From Streptomyces sp. CB01580 (lineage in GTDB: Bacteria > Actinomycetota > Actinomycetes > Streptomycetales > Streptomycetaceae): DNA of 64,000 nt. The stretch lies in NCBI RefSeq assembly GCF_001905795.1, contig NZ_LIXJ01000016.1:198411-262410 (forward strand), written 5' to 3'. Below the pieces are notes generated by a model. It was not told the DNA's origin. It saw nothing but the letters and a program-made list of their open reading frames with translations, and made no database searches. Positions 59,850 to 64,000 of the stretch are shown one piece after another; position 1 is the stretch's first letter, and the number at the start of each line of letters is the position of its first letter. A program made the position numbers and the translations under genes.

Positions 59850-60157
59850 CGGACGGTGCGCGCGACCCCGGGCTGCAGCCCGAGCGGACCAGGCTGGCGT
59901 GGCGGCGCACGACGCTGTCCTGCACGGTGGTGGCGCTGCTGGCGGTCCGGCAGGCGCTGCACGCCGGGGCGGGCCCCGCGGCCCTCGTCGCCGTCGCGCT
60001 GAGCCTGCTCGCCTGGCTGGGCCTGCTGCTGGTGGCGCACCGGCGGATGGTCCGGATGGCGACCGGGCGGCCCCGGCCGCTGCCGGCGCGGGGCGCGCTG
60101 GCCGCGGCGGCGTGCGTGATCGCGCTGGCGGTGCTCGCCGCGGGCCTGGTGTTCTGA
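59846..60157 (+). CDS. Second DUF202-domain membrane protein
   Basis: 103 residues, three hydrophobic helices. The family motif appears as GLQPERTRLAWRRTTLSCTVV near 9-29. It is clearly related to the preceding protein but shorter and more basic between helices 2 and 3 (AHRRMVRMATGRPRP). GTG 59846 overlaps the upstream stop. Tandem DUF202 genes like this are common in actinobacteria, and their function is unknown. Confidence 0.87.
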   Translation: MTDGARDPGLQPERTRLAWRRTTLSCTVVALLAVRQALHAGAGPAALVAVALSLLAWLGLLLVAHRRMVRMATGRPRPLPARGALAAAACVIALAVLAAGLVF

Positions 60158-60330
60158 GGCCCGGCGCGCGTGCGTGCCACCGGGTGGTGGCCGCCTTCCC
60201 ACCGCCCCGTACCGCCGTCTCCCTCCGTCCCCGTGCTGCCCTCGCCGCCTGTCCCGTACCTCGCCCGTCGCCCCCCGTCAGCGTCCCCCGGCACCTCCGC
60301 GTCCCGAATTCCCGGGGGACGCTGGACGAC

Positions 60331-60348
60331 ATACCGACTGGTCGGCAT
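60331..60348. promoter_or_regulatory. TetR-like operator upstream of the acyl-CoA dehydrogenase operon
   Basis: ATACCGACTGGTCGGCAT contains the perfect inverted pair CCGAC-TG-GTCGG (60334-60345), about 40 bases before the first start codon. This resembles operators of TetR repressors that govern acyl-CoA dehydrogenase genes in actinobacteria. No TetR gene is in the window. Confidence 0.45.
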
Positions 60349-60387
60349 CATGAACTCCGACCGTCTCTCATCCCGGAGGTGCGCACC

Positions 60388-61410
60388 ATGAGCCCAGTCC
60401 ATCCGCCAGGTCTCGACCTCGACCGGCTGCGCGGGCATCTCGACCGCGAGCGGCCGGGGCTGGTGAACGGACCGCTCGAAGCCCGGCTTGTCGAGGGCGG
60501 CCGGTCGAATCTGACCTATCTCGTGACCGACGGCCCCGGCCGGTGGGTCGTGCGCAGACCCCCGCTGGGGCACGTACTGGCGACCGCGCACGACATGAAG
60601 CGCGAGCACCGCGTCATCAGCGCCCTGCATCCCACCGCCGTGCCGGTGCCGGAACCGGTGCTGCTCTGCGAGGACGACTCGGTGCTCGGGGCGCCCTTCT
60701 ACGTGATGGAGTACGTCGAGGGCACCCCGTACCGCACCGCCGAGCAGCTCGCCCCGCTGGGCGCCGAACGCACCCGGGCGGCCGTGCTCGGCCTCGTGGA
60801 CACCCTGGTCGAACTCCACGCGGTGGACCCGGCGTCCGTCGGGCTCGGCGACTTCGGGCGGCCCGAGGGCTTCCTCGATCGTCAACTGCGCCGCTGGGGC
60901 AAACAGTTGGACGCCTCCCGCAACCGCGAGCTGCCCGGTGTCGACGAGCTGCACTCCGCACTCGGCCGCGCACTGCCCGACTCCCCCACGCCCGCGGTCG
61001 TGCACGGCGACTACCGCCTGGACAACGTGCTGATCGGCGACGACGACCGGATCAGGGCCGTGCTCGACTGGGAGATGTCGACGCTCGGCGACCCGCTGAC
61101 CGACCTCGGTCTGCTGGTGATGTACAGCTCCGACCTCGGGCTGGCGGACTCCCCGGTGTCCACCACCAGCGGCGCGCCGGGGCATCCCTCCCCCGCCGAG
61201 CTGATCGAGCGCTACGCCGCCCGGTCCGGCCGGGACACCTCCGCCCTCGCCTGGTACACCGCGTTCGCCTGGTTCAAGCTCGCCGTGATCCTGGAGGGCA
61301 TCCACTACCGCTACACCCTGGGCCGGACGGTCGGTGCCGGCTTCGACCGCATCGGCGACCTCGTCCCCGTCTTCATCGAGCACGGCCTCACCACTCTCCA
61401 GGAAGGCTGA
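60388..61410 (+). CDS. Phosphotransferase-family (FadE36/ACAD10-like kinase) protein
   Basis: 340-residue aminoglycoside phosphotransferase/choline kinase-fold protein. The catalytic loop is VHGDYRLDNVLI near 205-216, the metal-binding Asp is in VLDWEMSTLGDPLTDLG near 227-243, and the nucleotide region is VEGGRSNLTYLV near 31-42. It is the same type as the N-terminal domain of human ACAD10/11 and mycobacterial FadE36, which act with acyl-CoA dehydrogenases. It is followed after seven bases by such a dehydrogenase. In the human system the pair handles 4-hydroxy fatty acyl-CoAs, and a similar role is an inference. GGAGG precedes the ATG. Confidence 0.9.
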   Translation: MSPVHPPGLDLDRLRGHLDRERPGLVNGPLEARLVEGGRSNLTYLVTDGPGRWVVRRPPLGHVLATAHDMKREHRVISALHPTAVPVPEPVLLCEDDSVLGAPFYVMEYVEGTPYRTAEQLAPLGAERTRAAVLGLVDTLVELHAVDPASVGLGDFGRPEGFLDRQLRRWGKQLDASRNRELPGVDELHSALGRALPDSPTPAVVHGDYRLDNVLIGDDDRIRAVLDWEMSTLGDPLTDLGLLVMYSSDLGLADSPVSTTSGAPGHPSPAELIERYAARSGRDTSALAWYTAFAWFKLAVILEGIHYRYTLGRTVGAGFDRIGDLVPVFIEHGLTTLQEG

Positions 61411-61417
61411 CCACCCC

Positions 61418-62631
<1,214 letters not shown>

Positions 62632-62632
<1 letters not shown>

Positions 62633-62693
62633 TGCTGCGACCGGAAAGGTTCACCGGCTCGCGACGCCCGGCAAACCTTTCCGGCCACAGCAC
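62632..62693 (+). terminator. Long imperfect hairpin after the acyl-CoA dehydrogenase
   Basis: Arms 62632-62651 and 62674-62693 pair over about 20 positions with two mismatches; the core CCGGAAAGGTT/AACCTTTCCGG is perfect. It starts at the last base of the stop codon. Its unusual A/T core inside G/C-rich flanks suggests a dispersed repeat used as a terminator. Confidence 0.6.
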
Positions 62694-62720
62694 CAGGCGG
62701 CGCTCCGGCGGGCCCGCAGG

Positions 62721-62796
62721 GGGTACCTGCACCCGGCGGGCGCGCGGCCGGGGGCCACAGGGCGTACCTGCGCCCGGCGGGCGCGCGGCCGGGGCC
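62721..62796. repeat. Tandem repeat, two 36-base copies with a 40-base period
   Basis: 62721-62756 and 62761-62796 match at nearly all positions (differences at the GGG/GGC start and CACC/CGCC). Both contain GTACCTG and CCCGGCGGGCGCGCGGCCGG. It lies between the 3' ends of convergent genes. Confidence 0.7.
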
Positions 62797-62816
62797 CGCC
62801 GGGGGCCACCGCCTCC

Positions 62817-64000
62817 TCAGTCGTCGAGCGGGCCCGGCCGCCGCCCCGTGGGCCGCGCCGCCCTGATCCGGTCGAGCACGGACGTGTAGCGGGCGCGTCT
62901 GTCGGGGCGGGCGTGGTCGGCGGCGTGACGGAGGGCGGGGACCGCCGCCTCGCCCATCCCGGCGAGACCGTCGGCCGCCGCCTCGCACACGGCCGGACGC
63001 GGGTGCGTGAGCAGGGCCGTCAGGGCGGGGATCGCGGGCCGCCAGCGGGTGCGGCAGAGCGTACGCACCGCCGAACGCACCACGTCGCTCCGGGGGTCGT
63101 CGAGCAGGAGCTCGGTGTGGCGCAGATGGGTGTCGCGATCGAGCATCACCCGTGAGGCGCGGTGGGCGCGCAGCCGGACCCTGCCCCGGGAGCGCAGCAG
63201 CAACTCATCGAGCAGCTCACGCAGTTCGGGGTCCTGGTCCGGCTCCGGTCCGGGGTGCGCGTCGGCGAGTTCCGTCAGGGCCCGGCACGCCTGGTCCGGG
63301 GTGCCGGTGCGGGCCAGCTCCAGCAGTTCCCGCCGGGAGGGGCGGCGCGGCGCCCCGGCGGGCACGGCCGGTGTGCGGGCGCGGAGCTCCGCCCGCGCCG
63401 CCGCGTCCCGCCGTCCCGCACCCGGGTCGCGCAGGGGTCCCTCGACGAGGACGAGCCGGTCCGCGAGCGCATCGCATCCTTCGGCGCGCAGCCGCTCATG
63501 AACGCGCGTCAGCGCGGGGGTGCGCAGCAGTCGACGACCGACGAGCAGGTCGAGGAAGCCCCGGGCTCCGGCGTCGAGGCGGTCTTCGAGGGCGCGGGCG
63601 AGCGCGTCGGCGGGGTGGGCGCGCAGGGCGCCCACGAGCGCCGGTCGCAGGGCCGGCGGGGCCTTCTCCCACCATTCCAGCAGCAGCGGCACCAGCGGTT
63701 CCCGTTCCCCCGGGCCGAGCTTCGCGGCCACGAGGGCCACCCGGTCGCGCAGGATGCCGTCGCCGCGCAGGTCCGCCGGGTCGAGCGCGGTCAGCGCACG
63801 GGCGAGGCCGTCGTCGACGGGCAGGTCCACGCGCGCCCGGAGGAACGCGAGCAGCACGGCCCGCCGGGTGTCGGGCTCGGGCCATGTCACCAGCGCGCGG
63901 GCGGCGGTCGCCCTGTGGTCGGCGGAGGCGGACTCCAGCATGGCGAGCAGGCGTGCGCGCAGCGGGGTCGAGCGGGGCCCGTCGAGATCGTCGCCCCGTA
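62817..64000 (-). CDS. HEAT-repeat-like protein, N-terminus beyond the window
   Basis: At least 394 residues; the frame stays open to the window end, so the start is outside. The sequence is made of helical pairs rich in Ala, Leu and Arg. Clear HEAT-like units near the C-terminus include LDDPRSDVVRSAVRTLCRTRW, LLTHPRPAVCEAAADGLAGMGEAAVPAL and SVLDRIRAARP. Such solenoids bind proteins or, as in some phycocyanin-lyase-like members, small targets. No catalytic motif is visible. Function unknown. Confidence 0.8.
   Translation of the reverse strand, partial: RGDDLDGPRSTPLRARLLAMLESASADHRATAARALVTWPEPDTRRAVLLAFLRARVDLPVDDGLARALTALDPADLRGDGILRDRVALVAAKLGPGEREPLVPLLLEWWEKAPPALRPALVGALRAHPADALARALEDRLDAGARGFLDLLVGRRLLRTPALTRVHERLRAEGCDALADRLVLVEGPLRDPGAGRRDAAARAELRARTPAVPAGAPRRPSRRELLELARTGTPDQACRALTELADAHPGPEPDQDPELRELLDELLLRSRGRVRLRAHRASRVMLDRDTHLRHTELLLDDPRSDVVRSAVRTLCRTRWRPAIPALTALLTHPRPAVCEAAADGLAGMGEAAVPALRHAADHARPDRRARYTSVLDRIRAARPTGRRPGPLDD

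Overview
The window is high-GC DNA with strong third-position G/C bias, frequent GTG starts, chaplin genes, mycothiol genes and one rare TTA codon. These point to a Streptomyces chromosome. From roughly 1 to 44.6 kb the genes are housekeeping or developmental and follow an order I recall from S. coelicolor (arc, trmI, metH, gylR-glpFKD, mshC, chpC-chpH, gntRKP). Parts of it, including mpa/arc, trmI, the RecB-like nuclease, metH, PAC2 and mshC with its three neighbours, are also clustered in mycobacteria. From about 44.6 to 64 kb the content is more accessory and catabolic.

Region by region. 1-9 kb: the start of the proteasomal ATPase Arc (cut by the window edge), a ferredoxin, a secreted protein, the tRNA m1A58 methyltransferase, a site-2 protease with CBS domains, a RecB-type nuclease, an orphan NarL-type regulator, a lipoprotein solute-binding protein and a HAD phosphatase. 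9-18 kb: metH, then gylR and the glycerol operon glpF-glpK-glpD. A decayed flavin-oxidoreductase gene and a GntR regulator follow. 19.5-25.7 kb: PAC2 protein, mshC, and the conserved trio of a PI-kinase-like protein, a DUF3090 protein and a histidine phosphatase, then a CorA-type transporter. 25.7-32 kb: ferritin-like protein, F420-type oxidoreductase, aldo/keto reductase, a RecD2-like protein that has lost its ATP-binding motif, and two small conserved proteins. 32-35 kb: a long chaplin (chpC) and a short chaplin (chpH), an M20 peptidase and tRNA-Leu(GAG). 35-41.7 kb: class A beta-lactamase, a pseudouridine synthase, a small MITE-like element with target duplications, a mycothiol-dependent formaldehyde pair and a multicopper oxidase. 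41.8-44.6 kb: gluconate genes gntR/gntK/gntP with two matching candidate operators.

45-64 kb: an MHS-type symporter translationally coupled to a carboxylesterase faces a five-gene operon for 3-hydroxyanthranilate/2-aminomuconate breakdown (semialdehyde dehydrogenase, oxalocrotonate decarboxylase family, RidA deaminase, 3-hydroxyanthranilate dioxygenase, ACMS decarboxylase). After it come a TTA-containing acyl-CoA oxidase-like gene, a LysR regulator, an FAD dehydrogenase, a DMT-like transporter, an SDR pseudogene, a NUDIX hydrolase, two DUF202 membrane proteins, an acyl-CoA dehydrogenase with a phosphotransferase-family partner, and a HEAT-repeat protein cut by the window end.

I see no CRISPR array, rRNA, prophage, secondary-metabolite core enzymes or full insertion sequence. 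The most unusual points are the ATPase-dead RecD2 homologue, the MITE-like element abutting a stop codon, the paired gluconate operators, the kinase/phosphatase genes beside mshC, and the truncated aromatic-amine pathway with its own transporter.
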